Below, piece after piece: positions 33,140-42,318 of a stretch of DNA of 60,918 bases. Location: contig DATJVR010000010.1 in NCBI GenBank assembly GCA_035501735.1, forward strand, positions 1 through 60,918. The letters are read 5' to 3'. The notes under the pieces are model-generated. The model ran no database searches. It was not told the DNA's origin and saw only the letters and a program-made list of their open reading frames with translations. The stretch's first letter is position 1, and the number at the start of each line of letters is the position of its first letter. This DNA is from PNAI01 sp035501735 (lineage in GTDB: Bacteria > Pseudomonadota > Alphaproteobacteria > Rhizobiales > Xanthobacteraceae). A program made the position numbers and the translations under genes.

Positions 33140-34312
33140 TCAGACCGTTTTCTCGAAAATCTCCCGCCCGATCAGCATGCGGCGGATCTCGCTCGTGCCC
33201 GCGCCGATCTCGTAGAGTTTGGCGTCCCGCAGCAGCCGTCCGGTCGGGAAATCGTTGATATAGCCGTTGCCGCCCAGGCATTGGATCGCCTCAAGCGCCA
33301 TCCACGTGGCACGCTCGGCGGCATAGAGGATCGCGCCGGCGGCATCTTCGCGCGTGGTTCGCCCTGCGTCACAGGCGCGCGCCACCGCGTAGACATAGGC
33401 CTTTGCCGCGTTCATCGTGACATACATGTCCGCGAGCTTGGCCTGCATCATTTGGAAGCGGCCGATCGGCTGGCCGAACTGCTTGCGGTCGTGCACGTAA
33501 GGCACCGCCACGTCCATGCACGCCTGCATGATTCCGAGCGGACCGGCCGCCAGCACCACGCGTTCATAATCAAGGCCCGACATCAGCACATTGACGCCGT
33601 TTCCGACCGCGCCGAGCACGTTCTCCGCCGGCACCTCGCAATTCTGGAAGACGATCTCGCCGGTGTCCGAGCCGCGCATACCGAGCTTGTCGAGCTTCTG
33701 CGCCGTGGAGAAGCCCGGGAACTTGCTTTCCACGATGAAAGCGGAAATGCCGCGCGCGCCGGCGGTCGCGTCGGTCTTGGCATAGACCACGATGGTTTCC
33801 GCCAGCGGCCCATTGGTGATCCACATTTTCGAGCCGTTGAGGATGTAGCGGTCGCCCTTCTTGTCCGCGCGCGTTCGCATCGAAACGACGTCCGAGCCGG
33901 CTCCGGGCTCCGACATCGCCAGCGCTCCGACATGCTCGCCGGAGATCAGTTTCGGCAGGTACCTTTTCTTCTGCGCATCGCTGCCATTGCGGCGGATCTG
34001 ATTGACGCAGAGATTTGAATGCGCGCCATAGGACAGTCCGATCGACGCGGAAGCCCGCGAGACTTCCTCCATCGCCACGCAATGGGCGAGATAGCCCATT
34101 CCCGCGCCACCCCATTCTTCCTCGACCGTGATCCCGAGCAGGCCGAGCGAACCGAGCTGCGGCCACAGCTCGCGCGGAAATGTATTGCTGCGGTCGATGT
34201 CGTCGGCACGCGGAGCGATCTTGTCCTGCGCGAAGTTGCGCACGCTGTCGCGCAACGCATCCACATCGGCACCAAGGCCGAAATCGAAGCCGGACCACAT
34301 GTTGGGTATCAT
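33140..34312 (-). CDS. ivd: Isovaleryl-CoA dehydrogenase
   Basis: FAD enzyme oxidising isovaleryl-CoA to 3-methylcrotonyl-CoA in leucine breakdown. About 390 residues from the ATG at 34312 (AGAGG upstream). Family marks: WGGAGMGYLAHCVAMEEVSRASASIGLSYGAHSNLCVNQI, ALAMSEPGAGSDVVSM, GSKMWITNGPLAETIVVYAKTD, AAGPLGIMQACMD and QCLGGNGYINDFPTGRLLRDAKLYEIGAGTSEIRRMLIGR. The catalytic Glu fits the IVD position in the LDYERVVLAAGP segment, where IVD differs from other acyl-CoA dehydrogenases. No regulator or liu operon is adjacent. Confidence 0.93.
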   Translation of the reverse strand: MIPNMWSGFDFGLGADVDALRDSVRNFAQDKIAPRADDIDRSNTFPRELWPQLGSLGLLGITVEEEWGGAGMGYLAHCVAMEEVSRASASIGLSYGAHSNLCVNQIRRNGSDAQKKRYLPKLISGEHVGALAMSEPGAGSDVVSMRTRADKKGDRYILNGSKMWITNGPLAETIVVYAKTDATAGARGISAFIVESKFPGFSTAQKLDKLGMRGSDTGEIVFQNCEVPAENVLGAVGNGVNVLMSGLDYERVVLAAGPLGIMQACMDVAVPYVHDRKQFGQPIGRFQMMQAKLADMYVTMNAAKAYVYAVARACDAGRTTREDAAGAILYAAERATWMALEAIQCLGGNGYINDFPTGRLLRDAKLYEIGAGTSEIRRMLIGREIFEKTV

Positions 34313-34401
34313 CGCTGGCCTCTTGCTCGGCGATCTCGCAGCCGCCGGGCCGCATTCGAGCCTATTATGCCGAGCGGCGCGCTTTCTGTCAGCGGCGCTG
34401 C

Positions 34402-36201
34402 TCATGCCGACCGCGGACGCAGTTTTGTGGCCGGAATTCGCTCCGCCAGCAGCTGGTCGATGCTCTCGCGCGGTCCCGGCCTGGCGAACAAGTATCCCTG
34501 CATTTCATCACAGCCGGCAAGCCGTAGCAGCACCCGCTGCTCCTCGGTCTCGACCCCTTCTGCCGTCACGCTCAGGTTCAGCGCGCGGCCGAGCGCCACG
34601 ATCGCCTGGATGATCGCTTCGCTGCCGCGCGCATGGCCCAGGGACTGCACAAAACCCTGGTCGATCTTGAGCTTGTCGAAGTGAAACCGTTGCAGGTAAG
34701 TCAAGCTCGAATAGCCGCTGCCGAAATCGTCGAGCGCAAGCTGCACGCCGATCGAGTGCAGGCCATCAAGCCGGCGTCTGGCTTCGTCCGGGTTCTCGAT
34801 CAGCACGCCCTCTGTCATCTCCAGCACCACGCGCGATGGTGAAATCCTGGTCTCGGTCAGCACCTCGATCACGAATTTGACCAGGGCCGGATCGCGCACC
34901 TGCACCGGCGAAAGATTGATCGCGATCGACAGCTCCGGCCAACGGGCGGCATCGGTCAGCGCGCGGCGCAGCACCCATTCGCCGAGCTTCACCATGAGCC
35001 CGGTCCGTTCCGCCACCGGCACGAATATCCCCGGCGGAATATCGCCGCGCTCCGGATGATTCCAGCGCAACAGCGCTTCGACGCCGGTCATGTACGTGCC
35101 GTCCGCCGTCATGATCGGTTGATAGTGCAGATCGAGCGCATTGTCGGCGATCGCCCGCCGCAGTTCGCGTTCGATGAATTGCCGTTCTGAAAACTCGGCA
35201 TCCATCGCCGTCCGGAACTCGACCATGCCGCCGCGATTTTTCCGCTTTGCCTCGCGCAACGCGAGATCGGCGCAGCGCATGAGGTCGTCACAGCCGAGGG
35301 AATCGCTCACCGCGTGAGCGAGACCGATTGTGACGCCGATCTGCACCGCTTGCTCGCCCAGCCAGTACGGCCGGGTCAACTGTTTCGCCATCTCGGCGAT
35401 TTCATCCCATGAATCCCGTGCACTCCCCGAGATCAGGGCGAGCACGAACTCGTCGTCGCCTATTCGGCCGGCGAACTGCGCTTGAGTCTGCCGGAGCCGC
35501 TCGGCGAAGCTTGCCAGCACCGCGTCGCCCATTTGACGGCCGTACCCGTCGTTGATCACGTTGAGTCCGTCGATATCGATGATGGCGAGCGTAACGACTT
35601 CGCCCGGCGCGCGGTGGGGCAGCAAGGCTTCGATCAATTCGACCGTTTTGCGTTGGTTGGGCAGACCGGTGAGGGAATCCTCGTTGGCGAACCGCCAGGC
35701 CAGTTGCTCGCTTGCCGCGAAGGCCCGCATGCTGCGCCGCACCTGCCAGAGTGCAAGGCCGGCAAATCCGATCAGGCCGAAGGCGCTGATCATGAGCATC
35801 GGCTCAAGGCTGGTCAGGGCCTGGGAAATCGTGTCGTCGCGTTGCCAGGTGAACCAGCCGAGGATGCGGCCGCCCTTGTCGAGCGCCGGCTGCACTTCGC
35901 GCGACTTGTCGGTCAGCTCGTTTTCGAAACGCAAATCCTTAAGCCCGATCGTCCGTGCCAGGCCGCTGAGGAACTGCGTGTCGAGCTCCGAAGGATCGGT
36001 GCCCGAATTTCGGATGTCTTCGATCGCCGCCACGAGCTGCATGCGGCGGAGCACTTCCTGCCGATCATCCGCCCGGTTGACGACCACGTAGCCGATTATG
36101 GCGCAGAAAAAAGTCGCACTCAGCGCGAACAATCCAAGCGTCGCAATCAACCGCGGTGAGGCAGGACGCCGCATCCGCGTACTCGAAACAGCGGAAATCA
36201 T
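34402..36201 (-). CDS. Membrane GGDEF-EAL protein, probable c-di-GMP phosphodiesterase with degenerate GGDEF
   Basis: About 599 residues from the ATG at 36201. Two membrane helices (about 18-43 and 134-153) flank a periplasmic sensor. The GGDEF domain carries R-I-G-D-D-E-F (residues 246-252), so the second Gly of the signature is Asp; cyclase activity is doubtful. The EAL domain is well kept: VEALLRWNHPERG with E375-A-L377, EMTEGVLIENPDEARRRLDGL, LDDFGSGYSSLTYLQRFHFDKLKIDQ, and AEGVETEEQ with QGYLFARP. Most likely a c-di-GMP phosphodiesterase whose GGDEF domain is regulatory. Neighbours ivd on the same strand with no shared role evident. Confidence 0.93.
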   Translation of the reverse strand: MISAVSSTRMRRPASPRLIATLGLFALSATFFCAIIGYVVVNRADDRQEVLRRMQLVAAIEDIRNSGTDPSELDTQFLSGLARTIGLKDLRFENELTDKSREVQPALDKGGRILGWFTWQRDDTISQALTSLEPMLMISAFGLIGFAGLALWQVRRSMRAFAASEQLAWRFANEDSLTGLPNQRKTVELIEALLPHRAPGEVVTLAIIDIDGLNVINDGYGRQMGDAVLASFAERLRQTQAQFAGRIGDDEFVLALISGSARDSWDEIAEMAKQLTRPYWLGEQAVQIGVTIGLAHAVSDSLGCDDLMRCADLALREAKRKNRGGMVEFRTAMDAEFSERQFIERELRRAIADNALDLHYQPIMTADGTYMTGVEALLRWNHPERGDIPPGIFVPVAERTGLMVKLGEWVLRRALTDAARWPELSIAINLSPVQVRDPALVKFVIEVLTETRISPSRVVLEMTEGVLIENPDEARRRLDGLHSIGVQLALDDFGSGYSSLTYLQRFHFDKLKIDQGFVQSLGHARGSEAIIQAIVALGRALNLSVTAEGVETEEQRVLLRLAGCDEMQGYLFARPGPRESIDQLLAERIPATKLRPRSA

Positions 36202-36480
36202 CCCTAACAACCCGTCTTGCCGCTACCGACAAACCACGCGCAAGCTAAGTCGGATCGGTTAACAGGCAGTCATCAGACGCCGCCGTCACGGCCTGTGGAC
36301 CACGTTAACAATTCGCACATATCCGGAAAAATGCCCGAACGATCTGCTATCGAACCGTCGAAGATAAACGCGCCGTTCATGAATCCGTCACCGAAGTATT
36401 AAGGCGATGTTCATGTAGCGGGAATTAAATGGTGTGCAGGAATTGTCGGCGCGTCGAGAATCGGCGCATAGGACTTGCTC

Positions 36481-37536
36481 ATGCGTTGGTATGCAGTTGC
36501 ATTGTGCGGCGCCGCCCTTCTGTCCGGCATCACGTCCGCCAAGGCGGCCGAGTGCTCAAATCCGGATGCGCTCGGCACCAGCCGCGTCATTGCGGTCGAT
36601 CCGCTCGACCACGCGCGCCTCGGCACGATGCAGTACCCAGAGACCTTGCCGCTTGCGGACAAGGAGGTCGTACTCACCTTCGATGACGGTCCGCTGCCGC
36701 CCTACACCGACCGGATCTTGCGCACGCTTGCCTCTGAATGCGTGAAAGCGACCTTTTTCATCGTCGGCAACATGGCGCGCGCCTATCCTGACCTGGTCCG
36801 CCGCATCCATGCCGAAGGCCACACCATCGGCACCCACAGCCAGAACCATCCGATGATCTTCGATCGGATGCCGATCGAAAAGGTGCAGGCCGAGGTCGAG
36901 TCCGGCATCGCCTCGACCACTGCCGCGCTCGGCAATCCCCATGCGGTGGCGCCGTTTTTCCGCATCCCCGGACTGGCGCGCTCCCATGCGGTCGAAGCCC
37001 TCCTGCACGAACGCGGGCTGATGATCTGGAGCGCCGATTTCCCCGCCGACGACTGGAAACACATCCAGGCAAGCGAGATTCTCAATCGCGCCCTGCGACG
37101 GATCGAAGCCAAGGGCAGAGGAATCCTGCTGTTGCACGACATCCAGCCGGCCACGGCGGCGGCGCTGCCTGCATTGCTGCGCGAACTCAAGGCGCGCGGC
37201 TACCACATCGTGCATGTGGTGCCCGCAAGCCCCGAGCAACCGAAGACCGCGACCGCCCCGCAGGATTGGACGTTTGTCCCGGTCAAACACAGCCAGAAAG
37301 CGGCTTTGTCTCGCGTGGTCAGCGCCGCGGCGAAACCGCGGCGGTCGATCTCACGCCATGATCCGGCGTTCGAACCGCGACCGACGCGACTGGACGACCC
37401 GCTCGACGCCACGCAATCCATCGACATGCTGCACGTCGGCCACACGTTGACGATCTACTCGATCCGGCCGCAGCGCCGCGCCCGGCTGCACCTGTCGCGG
37501 CCCGCTGTCATCCAGCCGCTGGTGCTGTCGAACTGA
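36481..37536 (+). CDS. Polysaccharide deacetylase (NodB homology), secreted
   Basis: 351 residues from the ATG at 36481; an upstream TTG at 36475 is less likely. Signal peptide (MRWYAVALCGAALLSGITSAKA), then the NodB domain: VVLTFDDGPLPPY (TFDDGP, metal Asp), EGHTIGTHSQNHPM (HxxxH motif), FFRIPGLARSH, WSADFPADDW and ILLLHDIQP. The C-terminal part (about 230-351) is basic and Ser/Pro-rich, without a recognised domain. Probably removes acetyl groups from a surface polysaccharide or peptidoglycan in the periplasm. Confidence 0.9.
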   Translation: MRWYAVALCGAALLSGITSAKAAECSNPDALGTSRVIAVDPLDHARLGTMQYPETLPLADKEVVLTFDDGPLPPYTDRILRTLASECVKATFFIVGNMARAYPDLVRRIHAEGHTIGTHSQNHPMIFDRMPIEKVQAEVESGIASTTAALGNPHAVAPFFRIPGLARSHAVEALLHERGLMIWSADFPADDWKHIQASEILNRALRRIEAKGRGILLLHDIQPATAAALPALLRELKARGYHIVHVVPASPEQPKTATAPQDWTFVPVKHSQKAALSRVVSAAAKPRRSISRHDPAFEPRPTRLDDPLDATQSIDMLHVGHTLTIYSIRPQRRARLHLSRPAVIQPLVLSN

Positions 37537-37596
37537 TCCCTCGCACGTCGAACCTCGGCTTCGGCAGCAAGCCGCAGGCCGAATTGTCCATAGCGC

Positions 37597-37680
37597 TGGT
37601 GCGGTCGAGAGGACTCGAACCTCCACGGGTTGCCCCGCTAGCACCTCAAGCTAGTGCGTCTGCCATTCCGCCACGACCGC
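37597..37680 (-). tRNA. tRNA-Leu (anticodon GAG)
   Basis: On the minus strand the 5' end is GCGGTCG and the 3' end CGACCGC-A-CCA, giving a 7-bp acceptor stem with encoded CCA at 37597-37599. The anticodon loop reads CTTGAGG with anticodon GAG, and the T arm has GGTTCGAGTCC. The long variable arm expected of Leu tRNAs is present. It reads leucine CTC codons. A gene-free 160-bp stretch lies upstream. Confidence 0.96.
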
Positions 37681-37844
37681 ATGCAGGGTGAACGCCGGCC
37701 ATTCAGCCGGGCGTTGAAGCGATGGTGTCTGATGTAACAAACAGGCTATGGCCCGACAAGGGAGCATGATCCCGAAAAGCTCGCCCTTCGACTTGATCCG
37801 AGGCTGGGAGCCCGTATTCGGAAATGCTGCCCCGTTCTGAGTGC

Positions 37845-38087
37845 TCAGCGCGCGTCGGGCGAGCGCGGCAGCAGCTCCTTCACCTCGACCGCGATGCGGT
37901 TGCCGCTCACCACCACCGTGCCCCTGGCCACGGGAAAATTGTTGGCGAGAATTTTCACCGCATCGTTTTCCTTCGCATCGAGTTCGATGATGGCGCCGCG
38001 GCCGAGGCGTAGCACCTGATGGACCGGCATGTCCGTGGTGCCGAGCACAACGGCGATGTCGAGTGAAACGGTGTCGAGTGTGGGCAC
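37845..38087 (-). CDS. Orphan FliN-type (SpoA domain) protein
   Basis: 80 residues from a GTG at 38087 (AAAGGA upstream). The whole protein is one SpoA/FliN domain: VSLDIAVVLGTTDMPVHQVLRLGRGAIIELDA, then DAVKILANNFPVARGTVVVSGNRIAVEVKELLPR. FliN forms the switch ring of the flagellar motor, but there are no other flagellar genes here and this copy lacks the N-terminal extension of typical FliN. It may be the organism's FliN placed alone, or a SpoA protein in a different complex. Lies between the tRNA and lipB. Confidence 0.88.
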   Translation of the reverse strand: MPTLDTVSLDIAVVLGTTDMPVHQVLRLGRGAIIELDAKENDAVKILANNFPVARGTVVVSGNRIAVEVKELLPRSPDAR

Positions 38088-38185
38088 GATTCGTGTCCTT
38101 TCGGCAGGTCCGCAAGCTGATCACGGCATGGTTAGCGCGGGGTTAATGACTGGAAGACCATGCCCCCGCTCGCTATCTTGAGATT

Positions 38186-38959
38186 GTGGCCGACAGACGA
38201 AACCCATTGCTGATCGATCATCCATCCGTCCCTGGCCTGCCGCCGGTCGAATGGCGGGTGAGCGACGACCTTGTCCCGTACGAGGCGGCGCTCGCCGCCA
38301 TGGACGCCCGCGTCGCCGCCATCGCCGCCGGCAATGCGCCGGAACTGGTCTGGCTGCTCGAACATCCGCCGCTCTACACCGCCGGCACCAGCGCCTCGGA
38401 TCACGAACTAATCGAGCCGCGCTTTCCCGTTCATCGGGCCGGCCGCGGCGGCCAGTTTACCTATCATGGACCTGGCCAACGGGTGGCCTATGTGATGCTC
38501 GACCTCAACCGTCGCAAGCCGGACGTGCGCGCCTATGTGGCGACGCTCGAGGAATGGCTGATCCGCACGCTCGCGCACTTCAATGTGTGCGGCGAGCGGC
38601 GCTCCGACCGCATCGGCGTCTGGGTGCGTCGCCCGGAAAATGGCCCGGACCACGAGGACAAGATCGCCGCCATCGGCATTCGCCTGCGCCGCTGGGTGAG
38701 CCTGCATGGCATCGCCCTGAACGTCGCGCCCGAACTTTCGCACTTTTCCGGCATCGTTCCCTGCGGAGTGAGCGATCAGCGCTACGGCGTTACCAGTCTC
38801 GCCGATCTCGGTCTCGCCGCCCGCATGTCGGACGTAGACGCAGCCTTGCGTACAGAATTCGAGGCTTTGTTCGGCACAACGGCGCGCGCGCGAGTGTCCG
38901 GAAACGCTGCCCGTGGCGGCAGCACGATAATCACGTCAAGCTCTATCGATCGTTTCTGA
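38186..38959 (+). CDS. lipB: Octanoyl-[acyl carrier protein]-protein N-octanoyltransferase
   Basis: Moves octanoyl from ACP to lipoate-dependent enzymes, the first step of lipoate synthesis. 257 residues from a GTG at 38186, somewhat longer than the common 210-230. Motifs: LLEHPPLYTAGTSA, GRGGQFTYHGPGQRVAYVMLDL, the catalytic Lys in DKIAAIGIRLRRWVSLHGIALN, and the catalytic Cys in GIVPCGVSD. lipA is not adjacent. Convergent with the acylphosphatase gene (about 4 nt apart). Confidence 0.94.
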   Translation: MADRRNPLLIDHPSVPGLPPVEWRVSDDLVPYEAALAAMDARVAAIAAGNAPELVWLLEHPPLYTAGTSASDHELIEPRFPVHRAGRGGQFTYHGPGQRVAYVMLDLNRRKPDVRAYVATLEEWLIRTLAHFNVCGERRSDRIGVWVRRPENGPDHEDKIAAIGIRLRRWVSLHGIALNVAPELSHFSGIVPCGVSDQRYGVTSLADLGLAARMSDVDAALRTEFEALFGTTARARVSGNAARGGSTIITSSSIDRF

Positions 38960-38963
38960 CGCG

Positions 38964-39260
38964 TTATTCGGTCGGCAGCACCGCAAACTTTTCACGGCCG
39001 CGCAGCGCCAAGACGTCGGCCTTTGCGGTGCGCACGTCGACCGCTTCGACCCGCGCGGACCACGGCCCCTTTCGGCAAGTTTCGATCATCTTGTCGACCT
39101 CGTCGGCCGGCCCTGCAAACACAGCTTCCACGGATCCGTCGAGCCGGTTCCTGATCCATCCTTCAAGACCCAAGATCGCCGCCTCATCCTCGACAAACGC
39201 GCGATAGCCCACGCCTTGCACCTGACCCCGGATGATCACGTGAGCGATCGTGTCGCTCAT
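38964..39260 (-). CDS. acyP: Acylphosphatase
   Basis: 98 residues from the ATG at 39260. Hydrolyses acyl phosphates. Signature RGQVQGVGYRAFV with the catalytic Arg, then WIRNRLDGSVEAVFAG with the catalytic Asn, and the C-terminal half VDKMIETCRKGPWSARVEAVDV. Its ATG overlaps the stop of the GGCT gene by 4 nt (ATGA). Last gene of the pccA operon. Confidence 0.93.
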   Translation of the reverse strand: MSDTIAHVIIRGQVQGVGYRAFVEDEAAILGLEGWIRNRLDGSVEAVFAGPADEVDKMIETCRKGPWSARVEAVDVRTAKADVLALRGREKFAVLPTE

Positions 39261-39721
39261 GCAAGCTCTCCCGCTTCGGCCGCCCGCGCGCCGCGCCACC
39301 GGGTCGGCGACCAGCGCGCAAGCGAGCGCAGGTATGCGTCCGGCAAATCCTGCTCGCGCGCCGCGGCCAGCACCAGATCGAGGTAGCCGGCTTTCGGCCG
39401 GCCCTCCGCCCGCGCCCGCGCCACATAGACCAGCGTGCTGACGCAACGCCCTGCCGCGCGCACCGGCAGCCTCACCCTGCGATAAAGCCCGCTGTCGAGG
39501 CTTTCGTAGGCATTGAGCGCGGCAAGATCGCGTGGCGCGAGCCGCCACAGCACGCCGTGGACGGTTTCGCCCGCCGCCGCAACGACCGAGGCATAACCGT
39601 CCGCTGTAATGACGAAACGATGCCCGTCGAGCATGGCCGTGCCGAGCTCTTTCGCGGCCGGGCAATGGCGGCGCATCAGCGCACGGCTCATGTTCGATCC
39701 ATAGGCGAAATAGAGGGTCAT
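39257..39721 (-). CDS. Gamma-glutamylcyclotransferase-like (GGCT/AIG2) protein
   Basis: 154 residues from the ATG at 39721. N-terminal LYFAYGSNMS is the glutamyl-binding loop; the likely catalytic Glu is in LNAYESLDSGLYRRV. Members cleave gamma-glutamyl peptides to 5-oxoproline or repair gamma-glutamylamines; the true substrate is unknown. Overlaps DUF805 upstream and acylphosphatase downstream by 4 nt each. Confidence 0.88.
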   Translation of the reverse strand: MTLYFAYGSNMSRALMRRHCPAAKELGTAMLDGHRFVITADGYASVVAAAGETVHGVLWRLAPRDLAALNAYESLDSGLYRRVRLPVRAAGRCVSTLVYVARARAEGRPKAGYLDLVLAAAREQDLPDAYLRSLARWSPTRWRGARAAEAGELA

Positions 39722-40239
39722 GGCGTCGCCTTCGCGCTTCGCAGCGTTCCGGTCCAGATCGAAAAACCGACCGCGAGCAGGATCGGCAGCAGCGCGATCA
39801 AATACAGGATGATCAGGATAACGCCGAACCAGCCGAGATGCGGCGCGCCGGAAAGAATTTCGATCAGAAAGATCAGCACGATCCAAGTGCCGAGCACGCT
39901 GCCCCCGGTTTCGCTGCCCGGACCGGCCGTCGGCGTTGTCATGAATGACACCACCATCAGCAGGAACGTGATGGACAGCACGTTCACGATCGCGACCCCG
40001 ACCGCGGCGCCGATACCGTGCCCCGCATCGCGCAGCCGTTTGGCGTGCACGACAAACCAGACCCACAGCAGCGCCGCATGCAGCAGCGCGAACGGCCAAA
40101 GCCCCATGCGCACCAGGACTGGCCCCGTCAGCAGACCCTGCGAGGCCAAGCCCACAGCATAAATGACGATGACCGCAATCGCGAACGGTCCGCGCGCCAG
40201 CGTGCCCGAAGAAGAGAACGCGAGCGCGACCGGATTCAC
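39718..40239 (-). CDS. DUF805 membrane protein
   Basis: 173 residues from a GTG at 40239 that overlaps the pccA stop (GTGA). Four to five membrane helices, with VVHAKRLRDAGHGIGAAVGV (the KRLRDAG family motif) between helices two and three. Function unknown, inner membrane. Second gene of a four-gene operon headed by pccA. Confidence 0.87.
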   Translation of the reverse strand: MNPVALAFSSSGTLARGPFAIAVIVIYAVGLASQGLLTGPVLVRMGLWPFALLHAALLWVWFVVHAKRLRDAGHGIGAAVGVAIVNVLSITFLLMVVSFMTTPTAGPGSETGGSVLGTWIVLIFLIEILSGAPHLGWFGVILIILYLIALLPILLAVGFSIWTGTLRSAKATP

Positions 40240-42251
40240 GTCGTGAACTCCATGATCACCGCATCGACCGCAAGATTATCGCCGGGCTTCACGCGGATCG
40301 CCTTGACGACCCCGTCGCGTTCCGCGCGCAGAACGTTTTCCATCTTCATGGCCTCGACCACCGCAAGCGGTTCGCCGGCCTTGACCTCCTGGCCGACAGC
40401 GACCGCGATCGACATGACCAGGCCCGGCATGGGACAACGCAGCAGATTGCCGGTGTCGGCTTTTTTGCGCGCCGGCATCAGCCACGCCGCCGCAGCTTCG
40501 CGTTGGGTATAGACGAACACGTCCACCTCGACGCCTCGGTGCGACAGCCGAAACCCGTTGGCTATCGGTCGCACCTGCACGGATTTTGCCGTGCCGTCGA
40601 AGCGGCCGGTCCAAACCACGTCGCCGGGTTTCCAAGCCGATTCCAGCGCGTGCGCGCGCGAGCTGTTCCCGTAGTCGTAAAAAGTCACCGCGATCGTTTC
40701 GCGCTGACGCTCCACCTCGCAGGAATAGTTCTCGTCTCCCATTCGGACGAGCCGCCGCCGCTCGCGCGTGACCCCGCGACCCGACATCTGCCCGGAAATA
40801 CGCCGCTTGCGCTCACCCAGTACGTGATCGATCGCGACCGCAACCGCAGCGATCGTATCCGCCACTTCGCCTTTGGGCACCTGCGCGGCAAATCCTTTCG
40901 GATATTCCTCGGCGATGAATCCGGTCGAGAGTTTTCCCGACCGCCAGCGCGGATGTGCCATGAGCGCGGCCAGAAATGGAATGTTGTGGCGGATTCCCTC
41001 GATCGCGAAGGCATCGAGCGCATCCGCCTGCGCGTCGATCGCAGCCGCGCGTGTCGCCGCGTGCGTGATCAACTTGGCGATCAAAGGATCGTAGTAGATC
41101 GAGATTTCGCCGCCCTCGGTCACACCCGTATCATTGCGAATGGTGACGCCCTGCGCCGTACTCTCCGCCGGCGGACGATATTTCGTCAGCCGGCCGGTCG
41201 ACGGCAGAAAATTCCGATAGGGATCCTCCGCATACACGCGGCTCTCGACCGCCCAGCCTGAAAGCTTCACCTCGCTCTGCTTGATGTTGAGCTTTTCGCC
41301 CGCCGCCACGCGGATCATCTGCTCGACAACATCGATGCCGGTGACCAGCTCGGTGACCGGATGCTCGACCTGCAGCCGCGTATTCATTTCGAGAAAATAG
41401 AAGCTCCGGTCTTGCCCGGCGACGAACTCCACCGTGCCAGCGCTGTCGTAACCGACCGCCTTCGCAAGCGTGACCGCCTGCGTACCCATGGACTCGCGCG
41501 TGGCCGCATCGAGCAGCGGGCTCGGCGCTTCCTCGACGATCTTTTGGTTGCGCCGCTGGATCGAGCATTCGCGTTCGCCAAGGTGGATTACGGTGCCATG
41601 CTTGTCGCCGAGCACCTGGATTTCCACGTGCCGCGGATTCTCGATGAACTTCTCCATGAACACGCGATCGTCGCCGAATGAGGATTTCGCTTCCGATCGC
41701 GCGCGGGCAAATCCTTCCGCCACCTCTTTCCGCGAATGCGCGATCCGCATACCCTTGCCGCCGCCGCCCGCCGAAGCCTTGATCATGACTGGAAAGCCGA
41801 GTTCGTCGGCAATCTTCAGCGCTTGTTTGTCGTCTTCGATCACGCCGAGATGACCGGGCACGGTCGAGACCTTGGCTTTCGCGGCGGTGACCTTCGACTC
41901 GATCTTGTCGCCCATGGCGGCGACCGCCTTGGCGTTCGGCCCGATGAACACAACGCCGGCCGCCTCGAGTGCCCGCACGAACGCGGCCTGCTCAGACAGG
42001 AACCCGTACCCCGGATGCACCGCCTCGACCTTGGTCTTGCGACAGGCCGCAACGATAGCCTCGATCATGAGATAGCTCTCGGCCGCGGGCGGCGGCCCGA
42101 TCACCACCGCTTCGTCCGCCATCTCGACGTGCAGCGAGTCCTTGTCGGCCTCCGAATAGACCGCGACCGTCGCGATCCCTATTCGCCGCGCGGTCTTGAT
42201 GATCCGGCATGCAATCTCGCCGCGGTTGGCGATCAGAATGCGCTTGAACAT
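40236..42251 (-). CDS. pccA: Propionyl-CoA carboxylase alpha (biotin carboxylase/carrier) subunit
   Basis: 671 residues from the ATG at 42251. Biotin carboxylase domain: FKRILIANRGEIACRIIKTARRIG, ASAGGGGKGMRIA, FLEMNTRLQVEHPVTELVTGIDVVEQMIRVAAGEKL. A PCC-type middle domain (about 460-600) precedes the carrier domain with biotin Lys in EAM-K636-M. Length and middle domain fit PCC rather than MCC. The matching beta subunit is 12 kb away at 54052-55584. Followed by DUF805, GGCT and acylphosphatase with 4-nt overlaps. Confidence 0.94.
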   Translation of the reverse strand: MFKRILIANRGEIACRIIKTARRIGIATVAVYSEADKDSLHVEMADEAVVIGPPPAAESYLMIEAIVAACRKTKVEAVHPGYGFLSEQAAFVRALEAAGVVFIGPNAKAVAAMGDKIESKVTAAKAKVSTVPGHLGVIEDDKQALKIADELGFPVMIKASAGGGGKGMRIAHSRKEVAEGFARARSEAKSSFGDDRVFMEKFIENPRHVEIQVLGDKHGTVIHLGERECSIQRRNQKIVEEAPSPLLDAATRESMGTQAVTLAKAVGYDSAGTVEFVAGQDRSFYFLEMNTRLQVEHPVTELVTGIDVVEQMIRVAAGEKLNIKQSEVKLSGWAVESRVYAEDPYRNFLPSTGRLTKYRPPAESTAQGVTIRNDTGVTEGGEISIYYDPLIAKLITHAATRAAAIDAQADALDAFAIEGIRHNIPFLAALMAHPRWRSGKLSTGFIAEEYPKGFAAQVPKGEVADTIAAVAVAIDHVLGERKRRISGQMSGRGVTRERRRLVRMGDENYSCEVERQRETIAVTFYDYGNSSRAHALESAWKPGDVVWTGRFDGTAKSVQVRPIANGFRLSHRGVEVDVFVYTQREAAAAWLMPARKKADTGNLLRCPMPGLVMSIAVAVGQEVKAGEPLAVVEAMKMENVLRAERDGVVKAIRVKPGDNLAVDAVIMEFTT

Positions 42252-42318
42252 TGCCCGTTGTTGCTGTTTGCAGCTCGACGGAGCCTTGCGGACCTCGCAT
42301 GCAAATGTCAACGCTTCG

